Source: Ilumatobacteraceae bacterium (GTDB lineage: Bacteria > Actinomycetota > Acidimicrobiia > Acidimicrobiales > Ilumatobacteraceae). Taken from it: a stretch of 20,246 nucleotides of DNA. How positions within the stretch are numbered: position 1 is the first letter of the stretch; each line of letters begins with the position of its first letter. Where the stretch lies: NCBI GenBank assembly GCA_007122945.1, contig SKSP01000444.1, forward strand, positions 1 through 20,246, in the 5' to 3' direction. The notes below the pieces were generated by a model. That model saw nothing but the letters and a program-made list of their open reading frames with translations. It was not told the DNA's origin and ran no database searches. The position numbers were made by a program, and so were the translations under genes. Below, piece by piece: positions 12,794 to 20,246 of the stretch.

Positions 12794-14098
12794 ATGCGAA
12801 CGACCGGTCGGGTGATCCACAACTGGGCGCGCAACGAGGCGTGCATCCCGGCCGGGGTGCACCGGCCGCGTTCCACCGGCGAGGTCGTGACCGCCGTGCG
12901 AGCCGCGCGTCGGGAGGGTCGGCGGGTACGGGTGATCGGTGGGGGGCACTCGTTCACGCCGGCGGCGATGACGAACGGCGACCTGCTCGTGCTCGACGGA
13001 CTCGCCGACATCCTCGACGTCGATCGCACCGCGTGTCGGGTGACGGTGCAGGCAGGGATCCGGCTCCGCGACCTCAACGATCGCCTCGCCGAGCACGGAC
13101 TGGCCATGCCGAACCTCGGCGACATCGACGTCCAATCGCTCGCCGGCGCGATCAGCACGGCGACGCACGGCACCGGTCTCGCGTTCGGCAACCTCGCGAC
13201 CACGGTGGTGGGGATGGAGATCGTCACCGGCACCGGTGAGGTCGTCCGGTTCGACACCGAGCGCGAGCCCGAACGGCTGCGCATCGCCCGGGTGGCCCTC
13301 GGTGCGCTCGGCGTCGTGACCGAGGTGACCCTGCAACTCGTCCCCGCGTTCCGGTTGCACGCCGTCGAGTCCGTCGAACCGCTCGACGACGTGCTGGCCG
13401 ACGTCGACACGTTCGCGCGTAGCGCGGACCACGCCGAGCTCTATTGGATGCCCGGCGCGCGCCGCTGCCAGGTCAAGCGCAACCGGCGCACCGACGAGCC
13501 GGCCCGACCCCAACCCCGTGCCGCGTACGTGCGCGACAAGTGGATCGGGGAGAACCTCGGCTTCGGCCTCGTCTGCCGGGCGGGTCGTCGCTTCCCGTCG
13601 CTGGCGCCCAAGCTCGCCAAGGTGGTGGCCGCATCCGCCACCGAGCGCGAGCTGATCGACCGGAGCGACAAGGTGTTCACCAGCCCCCGGCACGTCCGCT
13701 TCGTCGAGATGGAGTACGGGTTGCCGATCGAGCACCTCCCCGAAGCGATCACCCGACTGCGTGGGCTCGCGGCCGAGCTGTCGTTCCCGTCGCTGTTCCC
13801 TGTCGAGGTCCGGGTCTCGGCCGCCGACGACATCCCGCTGTCGACCGGCTACGGACGCACGAACGGGTGGATCGCCGTCCACCAGTACCGCGGCGCACCG
13901 TACGAGGCGTACTTCCACGGGGTCGAGGCGATCATGCGCGAGCACGAGGGCCGCCCCCACTGGGGCAAGCTCCACTTCCGGTCGGTCGCCGACCTGCGCG
14001 ATCTCTACCCCGAATGGGATGCGTTCGCGGCGCTCCGCACCGAGCTCGACCCCGACGGCACCTTCCGGAACCCGTATCTCGACCGCGTCCTCGGCTGA
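12794..14098 (+). CDS. FAD-linked sugar-1,4-lactone oxidase (D-arabinono-/L-gulono-lactone oxidase family)
   Basis: 434 aa. The N-terminal PCMH-type FAD-binding domain shows PRSTGEVVTAVRAARREGRR, then VRVIGGGHSFTPAAMTNGDL, with His52 at the position that binds FAD covalently in gulonolactone oxidase. ATHGTGLAFGNLATTVVGME is the second FAD-contact segment. The ALO-type C-terminal domain ends with HWGKLHF (His389-Lys392), a family signature, and DPDGTFRNPYLDRVLG. These enzymes oxidise aldonolactones or polyols with O2 or another acceptor. I chose ATG 12794 because TAGCGT lies 7 nt upstream and the homologous core begins directly after it. ATG 12752, with GAGGGG upstream, would add 14 residues. 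The much longer open frame towards 12305 is antisense to the ATPase. Confidence 0.88.
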   Translation: MRTTGRVIHNWARNEACIPAGVHRPRSTGEVVTAVRAARREGRRVRVIGGGHSFTPAAMTNGDLLVLDGLADILDVDRTACRVTVQAGIRLRDLNDRLAEHGLAMPNLGDIDVQSLAGAISTATHGTGLAFGNLATTVVGMEIVTGTGEVVRFDTEREPERLRIARVALGALGVVTEVTLQLVPAFRLHAVESVEPLDDVLADVDTFARSADHAELYWMPGARRCQVKRNRRTDEPARPQPRAAYVRDKWIGENLGFGLVCRAGRRFPSLAPKLAKVVAASATERELIDRSDKVFTSPRHVRFVEMEYGLPIEHLPEAITRLRGLAAELSFPSLFPVEVRVSAADDIPLSTGYGRTNGWIAVHQYRGAPYEAYFHGVEAIMREHEGRPHWGKLHFRSVADLRDLYPEWDAFAALRTELDPDGTFRNPYLDRVLG

Positions 14099-14121
14099 CA
14101 GCGGCAGCGGCGACGCAGCGG

Positions 14122-14169
14122 AACCGTCCGCGCCGATCGACTCACCCCTGTCGGTTCACGCGGACGGTT
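14122..14169. terminator. Inverted repeat at a convergent gene junction (likely bidirectional terminator)
   Basis: AACCGTCCGCG (14122-14132) and CGCGGACGGTT (14159-14169) form a perfect 11-bp stem with a 26-nt loop. It lies between the lactone oxidase (ends 14098) and the convergent luciferase-like gene, whose last codons (stop at 14156) are inside the second arm. There is no T-tract, as is common in GC-rich actinobacteria. Confidence 0.6.
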
Positions 14170-15190
14170 GTGTGCGGGTGGCGATCTGGCGGGCGGCCTC
14201 GCCGTAGCGCTCGAAGCGGTCGGCGCTCTCGAACTGCGGGGTGTACAGCACGAGTCGGGTCGCGAGGTCCGCGTAGGTGGTGATCAGCGCGTCGGCCAGG
14301 CCGTCCCAACTCGACTCCGTGCAGAACACCCGCAGGTGGTCGTCGGTGATCTCTGCGGCCATCCCTGCCATGTCGCCCGCCTTCTGCTTCGCGCGGATCC
14401 GGTCGGTCGTCCCGTCGAAGCCGGCATCGTTCCAGATGAACGCGTAGTTCGGCGTCGATCCGTAGAACGAGAGCGACTGGCGGGCGCGGTCGCGAGCGGC
14501 GGCGATCTCCGCGTCGGTGTCACCGACGATCGTCGTGACCGGCACGATCAACGCCAGATCCTCCGACGACCGTCCGCCCCGTCGAGCGCCCTCGGCGATC
14601 GCCGGCAGCGCCGTGCCGCGCAGGTAGCCGGGATTGCCGATCGGGTGGATGTGGACCCCGTCGGCGACTTCACCGGCCATCGACAGCATCCACGGGTTGA
14701 CCGCCGCGATGTCGACCGGCGGGTCGGCGACGTCGATCGGGCCCGGGCTCCACTGCGGGTTCAAGAAGGTGAGCTCGTAGTACGGGCCGCGGTGGTCGAG
14801 CGGTTCGCCACGGAAGCCGGCGAAGCACGCCTTGACCGCCGACACGTAGTCGCGCAGCCGCGGACCGGGCGGGTCGAACTCGGCGCCGAAGCGGCGGACG
14901 ACGTGCGTGCGCACCTGCGTGCCGAGACCGAGTCGGAACCGACCACCGCTCGCCTCCTGCAGTTCCCATGCCAACTGAGCGGTCACCATCGGACTGCGCG
15001 AGAACGCCACCGCCACGCCCGTCGCCAGGTCGAGGCCGGGGGCGGCGAGCGCCGCAGCTGCGACCGACGAGAACGCGGTCCGACCGCCCTCCGTGAACAC
15101 CAGGCCGTCGAAGCCGGCTTCGCGCGCCGCGACGGCGTTCGGTCCGACGTCGTGCAGATTCCTCGGGAACGTCATCACGTCGACTCGCAT
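14156..15190 (-). CDS. LLM-class F420-dependent oxidoreductase
   Basis: 344 aa, starting MRVDVMTFPRNLHDVGPNAV, the first strand and helix of the luciferase-like TIM barrel. AREAGFDGLVFTEGGRTAFS, LDLATGVAVAFSRSPMVTAQ and GGRFRLGLGTQVRTHVVRRF follow in the order seen in F420-binding members of an actinobacterial subgroup (TIGR03617-like, from memory). The late segment GNPGYLRGTALPAIAEGARR is also typical. Such enzymes transfer hydride between F420H2 and an organic substrate; the substrate is unknown. The upstream-open frame (to 16522) is antisense to the deacylase and not used. TACGTT sits 8 nt before the ATG and no ribosome-binding site is visible, suggesting a leaderless message. FMN rather than F420 is possible. 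Confidence 0.85.
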   Translation of the reverse strand: MRVDVMTFPRNLHDVGPNAVAAREAGFDGLVFTEGGRTAFSSVAAAALAAPGLDLATGVAVAFSRSPMVTAQLAWELQEASGGRFRLGLGTQVRTHVVRRFGAEFDPPGPRLRDYVSAVKACFAGFRGEPLDHRGPYYELTFLNPQWSPGPIDVADPPVDIAAVNPWMLSMAGEVADGVHIHPIGNPGYLRGTALPAIAEGARRGGRSSEDLALIVPVTTIVGDTDAEIAAARDRARQSLSFYGSTPNYAFIWNDAGFDGTTDRIRAKQKAGDMAGMAAEITDDHLRVFCTESSWDGLADALITTYADLATRLVLYTPQFESADRFERYGEAARQIATRTQPSA

Positions 15191-15198
15191 GCCCGCGA

Positions 15199-15204
15199 AA
15201 CGTA
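15199..15204 (-). promoter_or_regulatory. Putative -10 element (TACGTT) for the F420-type oxidoreductase gene
   Basis: TACGTT is separated from ATG 15190 by 8 nt, fitting leaderless initiation. It lies in the 219-bp divergent region shared with the deacylase gene. I could not identify a promoter for the latter. Confidence 0.42.
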
Positions 15205-15409
15205 GTGTGACCGTCGGTGCGCGGAACGGACCGACGACGCCTCGTCGCACCCATCGGAGCGAGCGCTCGATCGAGCCGCGGTCGGCCGTCCGGTTCGCGT
15301 CGGCCGCGCCCGATGTTGTTGCATGTACCCAGCGACACCAGAGGGGACACTCGACCATCGGCTCGGAAGGGGTGCGACGGGGCGGGTGAGCGAGGGGACG
15401 GGAGACAGC

Positions 15410-17122
15410 GTGACCTACGACATCGTGATTCGGGGCGGCGTCGTCGTCGACGGCACCGGGGCGGCGGCCGAACGCGCGGACGTCGCGGTCTCCGACGATC
15501 GCATCGTCGCCGTCGAGCCGTGCGAGAGCGGCGGCATCGGGGAGCGTGGCCGTCGCGAGATCGACGCCGACGGCCGCATCGTGACCCCGGGCTTCGTCGA
15601 CATCCACACGCACCTCGATGCCCAACTTGCCTGGGATCCGATCGGCACCTCCAGCTGCTGGCACGGCGTGACGAGCGTCGTCATGGGCAACTGCGGGGTG
15701 ACGTTCGCGCCGTGCCGTCCGGCCGACCGCGCGTACCTCGCCGAGATGATGGAGAGCGTCGAGGACATCCCCCGCGACGCCATCCTCGACGGGTTGCCCT
15801 GGGATTGGGAGACGTACGGCGAGTACTACGACTCGATCGAACGCATGCCGACCGGACCGAACACCGGTGGGCTCGTCGGGCACTGTGCGCTGCGCACCTA
15901 CGTCATGGGTGAACGGGGACTCCACGAGGCACCGGCAACGGCCGACGACGTCGCCGCGATGGTCGATCTGCTCGACGAGGCGATGTCGGCGGGCGCGCTC
16001 GGGTTCTCCACGAGCCGGACCCTCCTCCACAAGGTGCCCGACGGACGACCGGTCCCCGGGACGTTCGCGGCACCCGACGAGCTGATCGCGCTCGCCGACG
16101 TGCTCGGACGCCACCGGGCGGGGGTCTACGAGGGGGCGATGCGCCTCGGTGAACGTGACGACGACGAGCTGACCGCGACCCGTGCCGAGCTGGCCTGGAT
16201 GGGCGAGGCGAGCCGGCGCAGCGGCCGGCCCATCAGCTTCGGTCTGACCCAGAGCGACCGCCGACCCGACCTGTACCGGCGGGTGATCCGGTTCGCCCGC
16301 GACGAGAACGCGACCGGCGCGTCGATCCGACCGCAGACGACCGCGCGTGGGGTCGGGATCCTGTTCGGGTTGGAGAGTCGTACGCCGTTCGATCGGGCGC
16401 CGGCGTGGAAGCAACTGCGCGCCGAGGTCAACGGACGCAAGCTGCAGCTGCTGCGCGACGCGGCCTTCCGCCAGCGGCTGATCGCGGAGGCCGACGTGCA
16501 CGGCAGCGGCGTCGACCTCCACCGGTTGTTCGTGCTGCCACCCGGCGGACCGGCCCGCTACGACTGCGACCCCGCCTCGTCACTCACCGCGATCGCCGCC
16601 GCGCGTGGCGTCAGCCCGGCCGCGGCGTTCATCGAGCTCGTGCTCGAGACCGACGGCGCGCTGGTGTGCAACATGCCGTTCCTCAACCAGCGTCTCGACG
16701 CGGTCGAGGAGATGCTCGATGATCCGCTGGTGACGCTCGGCCTCGCCGACGCCGGTGCTCACGTCGGCCAGATCATGGACGCCAGCCAACCGACGTTCCT
16801 GCTGTCGTACTGGGTCGGGGAGCGACGCCGCTGGTCCCTCGAGGAGGCCGTCCGGCGCCTCACGTCCGACACCGCCGACCTGTTCGGCATCCGTGATCGC
16901 GGTCGCGTCGTCGAGGGGGCCTTCGCCGACATCAACGTGATCGATCCGGACGCGTTGAGCCTCGAACAGCCCGAGTTCGTGTACGACTTCCCGGGTGGGG
17001 CGGGCCGATACGTCCAGCGTGCGACGGGGTACGAACACACCATCGTCAACGGGAAGCCGTTCATGGAACACGGCGAGCACACCGGCGTGCTGGCCGGTCG
17101 GATGCTCCGCTCGACACGGTGA
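15410..17122 (+). CDS. N-acyl-D-amino-acid deacylase-type amidohydrolase
   Basis: 570 aa. It opens with VTYDIVIRGGVVVDGTGAAA, the small beta-sandwich domain of amidohydrolases, then IVTPGFVDIHTHLDAQLAWD with the metal-binding HxH (His66, His68) and GVTSVVMGNCGVTFAPC with Cys95, the metal-ligand cysteine position of D-aminoacylases. GLVGHCALRTYVMG and the C-terminal GLADAGAHVGQIMDASQPTF and VVEGAFADINVIDPD match the same family. The expected reaction is removal of the acyl group from N-acyl-D-amino acids or a related amide. I chose GTG 15410 because GGGAGA lies just upstream; GTG 15386 or ATG 15323 would add non-conserved residues. Related enzymes of the same fold (dihydropyrimidinase-like) remain possible. 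Confidence 0.87.
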   Translation: MTYDIVIRGGVVVDGTGAAAERADVAVSDDRIVAVEPCESGGIGERGRREIDADGRIVTPGFVDIHTHLDAQLAWDPIGTSSCWHGVTSVVMGNCGVTFAPCRPADRAYLAEMMESVEDIPRDAILDGLPWDWETYGEYYDSIERMPTGPNTGGLVGHCALRTYVMGERGLHEAPATADDVAAMVDLLDEAMSAGALGFSTSRTLLHKVPDGRPVPGTFAAPDELIALADVLGRHRAGVYEGAMRLGERDDDELTATRAELAWMGEASRRSGRPISFGLTQSDRRPDLYRRVIRFARDENATGASIRPQTTARGVGILFGLESRTPFDRAPAWKQLRAEVNGRKLQLLRDAAFRQRLIAEADVHGSGVDLHRLFVLPPGGPARYDCDPASSLTAIAAARGVSPAAAFIELVLETDGALVCNMPFLNQRLDAVEEMLDDPLVTLGLADAGAHVGQIMDASQPTFLLSYWVGERRRWSLEEAVRRLTSDTADLFGIRDRGRVVEGAFADINVIDPDALSLEQPEFVYDFPGGAGRYVQRATGYEHTIVNGKPFMEHGEHTGVLAGRMLRSTR

Positions 17123-17165
17123 ACGGCCGAGCGAACCGCTGATCGCCGAACGGCGCCGGTCGACG

Positions 17166-17179
17166 GCTCAGCGCTGAGC
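17166..17179. repeat. Perfect 14-bp palindrome at a convergent junction
   Basis: GCTCAGCGCTGAGC spans the stop codon of the convergent membrane protein gene (stop at 17168-17170). It has no loop, so it is a weak terminator candidate for the 45-bp gap after the deacylase gene. It may be chance. Confidence 0.35.
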
Positions 17180-18598
17180 GAAGGTGAGCAGACCGCGTCG
17201 CGTCCCGATGTCGAGCCGGCGCGAGTCGTCGATCGTGATGAGCTCGGCGGTCCCGCTCCCGTCGACCACGATCGCCGCGGTGCCGTCGGGCGACAGCACG
17301 ATCGAACGTACGGCGTCGCCGGCGTCGTACCTGCCGGATCGGGTGGCGATCGCGTCGCCGGTCGCGGTGCGGACGTGGACGCCGCAGCCGTCGGTGGTCA
17401 CCGCTTCGATCGTCCCCGACGGGATGTCGGCGATGGTCTCGCCAGCGTCGAGGTCGATGATCAGGCCGACGTCAGCGGTGTCGGCGTCGGCGTCGACGTC
17501 GCCTGGGATGGCGAGACACCTCCAGGTGTGCCAGGGTCGGATCTCGGCGACACCGGTCTCGTCGCCCTCGGCACGCTCGGACTCGTGCACGATCACCCCG
17601 TCGAGGTCGACGACGACGATCTGCCGGGTTCCCGTGACGATGAGCCGTCGCCCGTCGAACGCCGGACTCACGCGATCGATCCCGCGCAGCCCGAGATCGG
17701 CGAGCTCCGTGGGTTCGGATTCGGTCGGCGAGGCCTCCAGGAGTATGCCGTCCTCGGTGACGTAGACGAATCGGGCGCCGTCGAGCACGCCGGCAACCGG
17801 ACGTTCGGTCGGGACGAGTGCCCGACGTTCGCCGTCCGCGTCGAAGAAGCCGAGCTCGGCGCTCCGCCCGACGTTCGTCGAGGTGACGACGAGATCGTCA
17901 CCGACCGCCATCGGCACCCCGGGGAAGAAGGTCGGCTCGACGTCGGGGTCGACGTCGACGAGGATCGTCTGGAAGTTGCGACCGTCGCCGACGGCGAACC
18001 GGGTCGCGTCGCGATCGGTTCGGAGTGTCTCTGCGAGCAGCAACGGTTGGTTCTGGCCGGCGCGCGAACCGATCCGGGTGACCGAGCCGTCGGTGCCGTC
18101 GATCACCACGATCTCGCCGCCGACGTCGGGCGTGACGAACAGCGTGAACGACCGGTTCGACAGGTGCCGGACGACCGACGCTCCCGGTTCGATCTCGATC
18201 GCCACCGGTTCGTCGTCCGGGTCGAGGCCGCGCAGCACGACCTGGTCCGCGCCGACGAGCGCGAGGCGGTCGTCGCGCACGTGCACGTCCGTGACCCGTC
18301 CGGCCCCGTCGAGGCGTTCGATCTCGTCCCCGTCGCCGTCGAGCACGATCACCTCACCGGTCGCTCGGACGATCTCGACGAGCGTGTCCCAGCCGGGTTC
18401 GATGGCGACATCCTGATCGTCGTCGCCGCTGCTCACGACCATCACGGCGATCGCGGCGACCGCGATCACGGCGAGCAACGCTGAACCGACGGCTACCCGA
18501 CGAGCCGTGTAGTTCGGCCGCGATCGCCGTCGGCGCGGCAGGGAGGGTTCGTCGGACGACGCCGCCTCGGGTCCGGGGGGAGGGAGGTCCGAGGTCAT
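17168..18598 (-). CDS. Membrane-anchored, beta-propeller-like exported protein
   Basis: 476 aa. The cytoplasmic N-terminus is Pro/Ser-rich with a basic patch (PRRRRSRP), followed by one transmembrane helix (about 35-57, VAVGSALLAVIAVAAIAVMV) and a large acidic extracytoplasmic domain. That domain repeats blocks of the form strand-D-x-D-G-strand, e.g. EIVVIDGTDGSVTRIG, LIVTGTRQIVVVDLDGVIV and AVRSIVLSPDGTAAIVVDGS, suggesting a WD40/YVTN-like propeller of six or seven blades. No enzymatic motif is seen, so a binding or sensing role is an inference. ATG 18598 has TACGCT 8 nt upstream and no ribosome-binding site. It is back to back with the zinc-ribbon gene, the two starts being only 35 bp apart. 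Confidence 0.75.
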   Translation of the reverse strand: MTSDLPPPGPEAASSDEPSLPRRRRSRPNYTARRVAVGSALLAVIAVAAIAVMVVSSGDDDQDVAIEPGWDTLVEIVRATGEVIVLDGDGDEIERLDGAGRVTDVHVRDDRLALVGADQVVLRGLDPDDEPVAIEIEPGASVVRHLSNRSFTLFVTPDVGGEIVVIDGTDGSVTRIGSRAGQNQPLLLAETLRTDRDATRFAVGDGRNFQTILVDVDPDVEPTFFPGVPMAVGDDLVVTSTNVGRSAELGFFDADGERRALVPTERPVAGVLDGARFVYVTEDGILLEASPTESEPTELADLGLRGIDRVSPAFDGRRLIVTGTRQIVVVDLDGVIVHESERAEGDETGVAEIRPWHTWRCLAIPGDVDADADTADVGLIIDLDAGETIADIPSGTIEAVTTDGCGVHVRTATGDAIATRSGRYDAGDAVRSIVLSPDGTAAIVVDGSGTAELITIDDSRRLDIGTRRGLLTFAQR

Positions 18599-18606
18599 CG
18601 TCCGTG

Positions 18607-18625
18607 AGCGTACGCAATGTAGGGT
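18607..18625. promoter_or_regulatory. Back-to-back -10 elements of two divergent genes
   Basis: Minus strand TACGCT (18612-18607) lies 8 nt from ATG 18598. Plus strand TAGGGT (18620-18625) lies 8 nt from GTG 18634. The two hexamers are 7 bp apart, so polymerase at one would exclude it from the other. Confidence 0.5.
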
Positions 18626-18633
18626 CCGACGAC

Positions 18634-18813
18634 GTGGAGTTCACCTGCCCGCGTTGCGGTTCCGACGTGCAGACCGAGTTCTACGGCCCGTGCCCCGCCT
18701 GTCGCGACGCGCTCCGCACGACGTTCGCCCGGGAGGCCAAGGTCGTCGAGGTCGCCGAGTACGAGCCGAAGATGAACGTCACCCCCAACGCCGTCGCGCT
18801 CAAGGACGACTGA
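18634..18813 (+). CDS. Small zinc-ribbon protein conserved in actinobacteria
   Basis: 59 aa from GTG 18634: VEFTCPRCGSDVQTEFYGPC and PACRDALRTTFAREAK. Two CxxC pairs (CPRC at 5-8, CPAC at 20-23) make a compact zinc ribbon, followed by a charged helix and the tail YEPKMNVTPNAVALKDD. From memory, very similar tails occur in small actinobacterial proteins of unknown function, so the tail may be the functional part. GTG 18604 would add ten residues, but TAGGGT lies 8 nt before GTG 18634 and would fall inside that longer version, so the shorter form is preferred. Its stop is 3 bp from the stop of the convergent oxidoreductase gene. Confidence 0.78.
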   Translation: MEFTCPRCGSDVQTEFYGPCPACRDALRTTFAREAKVVEVAEYEPKMNVTPNAVALKDD

Positions 18814-18816
18814 GCC

Positions 18817-20088
18817 TCACGCGTCGCCGCCGGGGACACCGGCACCTGGCCGGAACTCGGTCTGGCGGCTCGTCTGCGCCTCGGCCGCGGCCTTGCGTTG
18901 CTCGAGGGTGGTCGCCAGCGCGGCGGCGGCCCCGTCGTGCGCCATGATCTTGCTCATGACGGCCTTGCCGACCGCGCCCATCAGTTCGGCCTGGCGGTCG
19001 TGCAGGTACTGCTGCGAGTCGCGCAGCCGGCGGGTCATCCCGTTCAGTTCTGGCACGACGTAGCGGGCGAACAGCTCCCAGGACCGGGACGTCGCCTCGC
19101 GGTTCGCCCAGTCGTGGGCGAACCCGAGGACGGTGCCGAAACCTCCGGTGGTCTCCTGCAGGCGGCGGATCGCGGCGACCATGTCGTCGGGCGTGCCGAT
19201 CACGGAGGCTCCCGCCCCTTCGGCGCCATCGCCGGCCACCTGGTCGAGCAGTTCCCACGGGCCGTCCACGTGCTCGGCGCCCGGGCGGCCGAGCGTCCAC
19301 ACGTTGTACTCGTTGTGCCAGCGATGGAGGCCGTGCACCGCCTCGGCGCGGGCCTGCTCGCGGGTCTCGGCGAGGTGGAACGACATCAGTACCCGCCAGT
19401 CCCGTCGGTCGACCACTTGGCCGTGCTGTGCTGCGGCCTCCTGGGCGAAGGCCCACTGGGTCGGGAGCGCCTGGAGCCCTTCCGAGGAGTTCGACGCGAT
19501 CGACAGCACGCCGATGCCGTACTTGCCCGCGAGCTGCATCCCCGACGGCGAGATCGACGACGCGGTCGCCATCGGAATGTCGTCCTGCACGGGGAGGATC
19601 TGCAGCTCGGCGTCGTTGAGCGTGAACCACTCGCTCTCGTGACTGAACCTGGGCTCGCCGCGGAGCAGTCGGATGATGACGCCGAGTGCTTCGTCCTGCC
19701 GGTCACGCTGGACCATCGGGTCGATCCCGAGCGTGAACGCGTCGGAGGGCAGCGCCCCGGGCCCCGAACCGAACATCGCCCGCCCGCGGGTCATGTGGTC
19801 GAGCTGCACGATGCGCTGCGCCACGTTGAAGGGATGGTGGTACGGGAGGCTGACGACGCCCGTGCCCAGCATGATGCGGTGCGTCACCTGGCCGGCCGCC
19901 GCGAGGAACATCTCCGGTGATGCGATCGTCTCCCAGCCCGACGAGTGGTGTTCGCCGCACCAGAACTCGTCGAAGCCGAGCCGGTCGAGGTGGGCGGCGA
20001 GGTCGAGGTCGCGCTGGAACATCAGCGTCGGGTGCTCGCCGGTGGGGTGGTGGGGCGCGAGGAACGCGCCGAACCGGAGGGAGCTCAT
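18817..20088 (-). CDS. LLM-class flavin-dependent oxidoreductase
   Basis: 423 aa. It begins MSSLRFGAFLAPHHPTGEHP and continues LDRLGFDEFWCGEHHSSGWE, SPEMFLAAAGQVTHRIMLGT and VVSLPYHHPFNVAQRIVQLD, the ordered strands and helices of luciferase-like TIM barrels. The EHH pair (46-48) and MTRGRAMFGSGPGALPSDAF match the flavin monooxygenase branch (LuxA/limonene-hydroxylase-like). SSISPSGMQLAGKYGIGVLS is the late barrel segment. The C-terminal ~60 residues are helical and Ala-rich. It probably uses FMNH2 and O2, with an unknown hydrophobic substrate and an unlinked flavin reductase. TACCCT lies 8 nt before the ATG at 20088. It is divergent from tRNA-Ala and 3 bp from the zinc-ribbon gene at its tail. 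Confidence 0.87.
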   Translation of the reverse strand: MSSLRFGAFLAPHHPTGEHPTLMFQRDLDLAAHLDRLGFDEFWCGEHHSSGWETIASPEMFLAAAGQVTHRIMLGTGVVSLPYHHPFNVAQRIVQLDHMTRGRAMFGSGPGALPSDAFTLGIDPMVQRDRQDEALGVIIRLLRGEPRFSHESEWFTLNDAELQILPVQDDIPMATASSISPSGMQLAGKYGIGVLSIASNSSEGLQALPTQWAFAQEAAAQHGQVVDRRDWRVLMSFHLAETREQARAEAVHGLHRWHNEYNVWTLGRPGAEHVDGPWELLDQVAGDGAEGAGASVIGTPDDMVAAIRRLQETTGGFGTVLGFAHDWANREATSRSWELFARYVVPELNGMTRRLRDSQQYLHDRQAELMGAVGKAVMSKIMAHDGAAAALATTLEQRKAAAEAQTSRQTEFRPGAGVPGGDA

Positions 20089-20096
20089 GGGACGTG

Positions 20097-20102
20097 AGGG
20101 TA
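20097..20102 (-). promoter_or_regulatory. Putative -10 element (TACCCT) for the flavin oxidoreductase gene
   Basis: TACCCT is 8 nt before ATG 20088 with no ribosome-binding site between, fitting leaderless initiation. Confidence 0.42.
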
Positions 20103-20137
20103 CGGATCGGCCGGCGCCGTCGGCGAGGCGGGCCCGC

Positions 20138-20143
20138 TATCGT
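20138..20143 (+). promoter_or_regulatory. Putative -10 element for tRNA-Ala
   Basis: TATCGT lies 13 nt before the mature tRNA 5' end. No good -35 is seen 17 bp upstream, so this is tentative. Confidence 0.3.
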
Positions 20144-20156
20144 GGTCACCGACCGC

Positions 20157-20233
20157 GGGGACGTAGCTCAGCTGGCTAGAGCACCTGCTTTGCAAGCAGG
20201 GGGTCGTGGGTTCGAGTCCCATCGTCTCCACCA
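20157..20233 (+). tRNA. tRNA-Ala (anticodon TGC)
   Basis: All four arms fold by eye. The acceptor stem GGGGACG pairs with CGTCTCC and includes the G3-U70 wobble (20159 with 20227), the identity element of alanine tRNA. The D arm begins GCTCAGCTGG. The anticodon stem CCTGC/GCAGG encloses TTTGCAA with TGC at 20191-20193. The T arm contains GGTTCGAGTCCC. The discriminator is A and CCA is encoded (20231-20233). Confidence 0.97.
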
Positions 20234-20246
20234 CATCTGACCAGGC

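Noticed and set aside
15191..16522. N-terminal extension of the F420-type oxidoreductase frame to 788 aa
   Set aside because: The extension is antisense to the deacylase and no domain is visible; the luciferase-like barrel starts at ATG 15190, right after a -10 box.
17375..18484. 369-aa plus-strand ORF opposite the propeller-like protein
   Set aside because: Asp/Val/Arg-rich shadow with no domain; the minus-strand protein has a transmembrane helix and regular beta repeats.
19917..20240. ORF crossing the tRNA (VAQLARAPALQAGGRGFESH)
   Set aside because: This peptide is the well-known spurious translation of a tRNA gene; the RNA folds perfectly.
20157..20246. tRNA-Ala as the attachment site of the left-hand element
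   Set aside because: No duplicate of the tRNA 3' end (TTCGAGTCCC) is found near the recombinase fragments, and 18 kb of ordinary genes lie between.

Overview
The window is GC-rich DNA from a high-GC actinobacterium. I favour Acidimicrobiia (Ilumatobacter-like), an inference from overall character only: strong G/C preference at third codon positions, luciferase-like and F420-type oxidoreductases, DtxR/IdeR-type iron boxes, many starts that look leaderless, and a small zinc-ribbon protein with a tail I associate with actinobacteria. No rRNA or CRISPR array is present. One tRNA (Ala, anticodon TGC) lies at the right edge.

Region 1-2460 is a decayed accessory patch. On the minus strand it holds a partial cysteine-rich ORF, the N-terminal fragment of one tyrosine recombinase with short direct repeats just upstream of it, an apparently intact VapBC-type toxin-antitoxin pair, and the C-terminal catalytic fragment of a second recombinase broken by a one-base deletion. 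On the plus strand are two broken dihydrofolate-reductase-family (RibD C-terminal-like) genes in tandem. The toxin-antitoxin pair is the only complete unit in this stretch.

Region 2460-6540 returns to ordinary genes: a SnoaL/NTF2-like protein and a membrane-anchored protein of unknown family on the minus strand, then a plus-strand run of a 48-aa membrane peptide, a saccharopine-dehydrogenase-like NAD(P)-binding protein and an alpha/beta hydrolase, coupled by short overlaps (4 and 17 bp).

Region 6467-12640 contains a molybdopterin oxidoreductase on the minus strand, divergent from an iron(III) ABC transporter. The binding lipoprotein and fused permease are on the plus strand. The ATPase is on the minus strand, converging on the permease with a 70-bp overlap of coding ends. 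A TTAGG/CCTAA palindrome sits at the binding-protein promoter, and a second iron-box-like sequence overlaps the putative -10 element of the ATPase gene. The transporter is therefore split over two strands but probably kept under one iron-responsive repressor.

Region 12640-20246 holds an FAD-linked sugar-lactone oxidase, an F420-type luciferase-like oxidoreductase divergent from an N-acyl-D-amino-acid deacylase-type amidohydrolase, a membrane-anchored beta-rich protein back to back with the small zinc-ribbon gene, a second luciferase-like flavin oxidoreductase, and tRNA-Ala. Nine gene starts across the window are preceded by TANNNT only 6-8 nt upstream, a strong leaderless-transcription signature.
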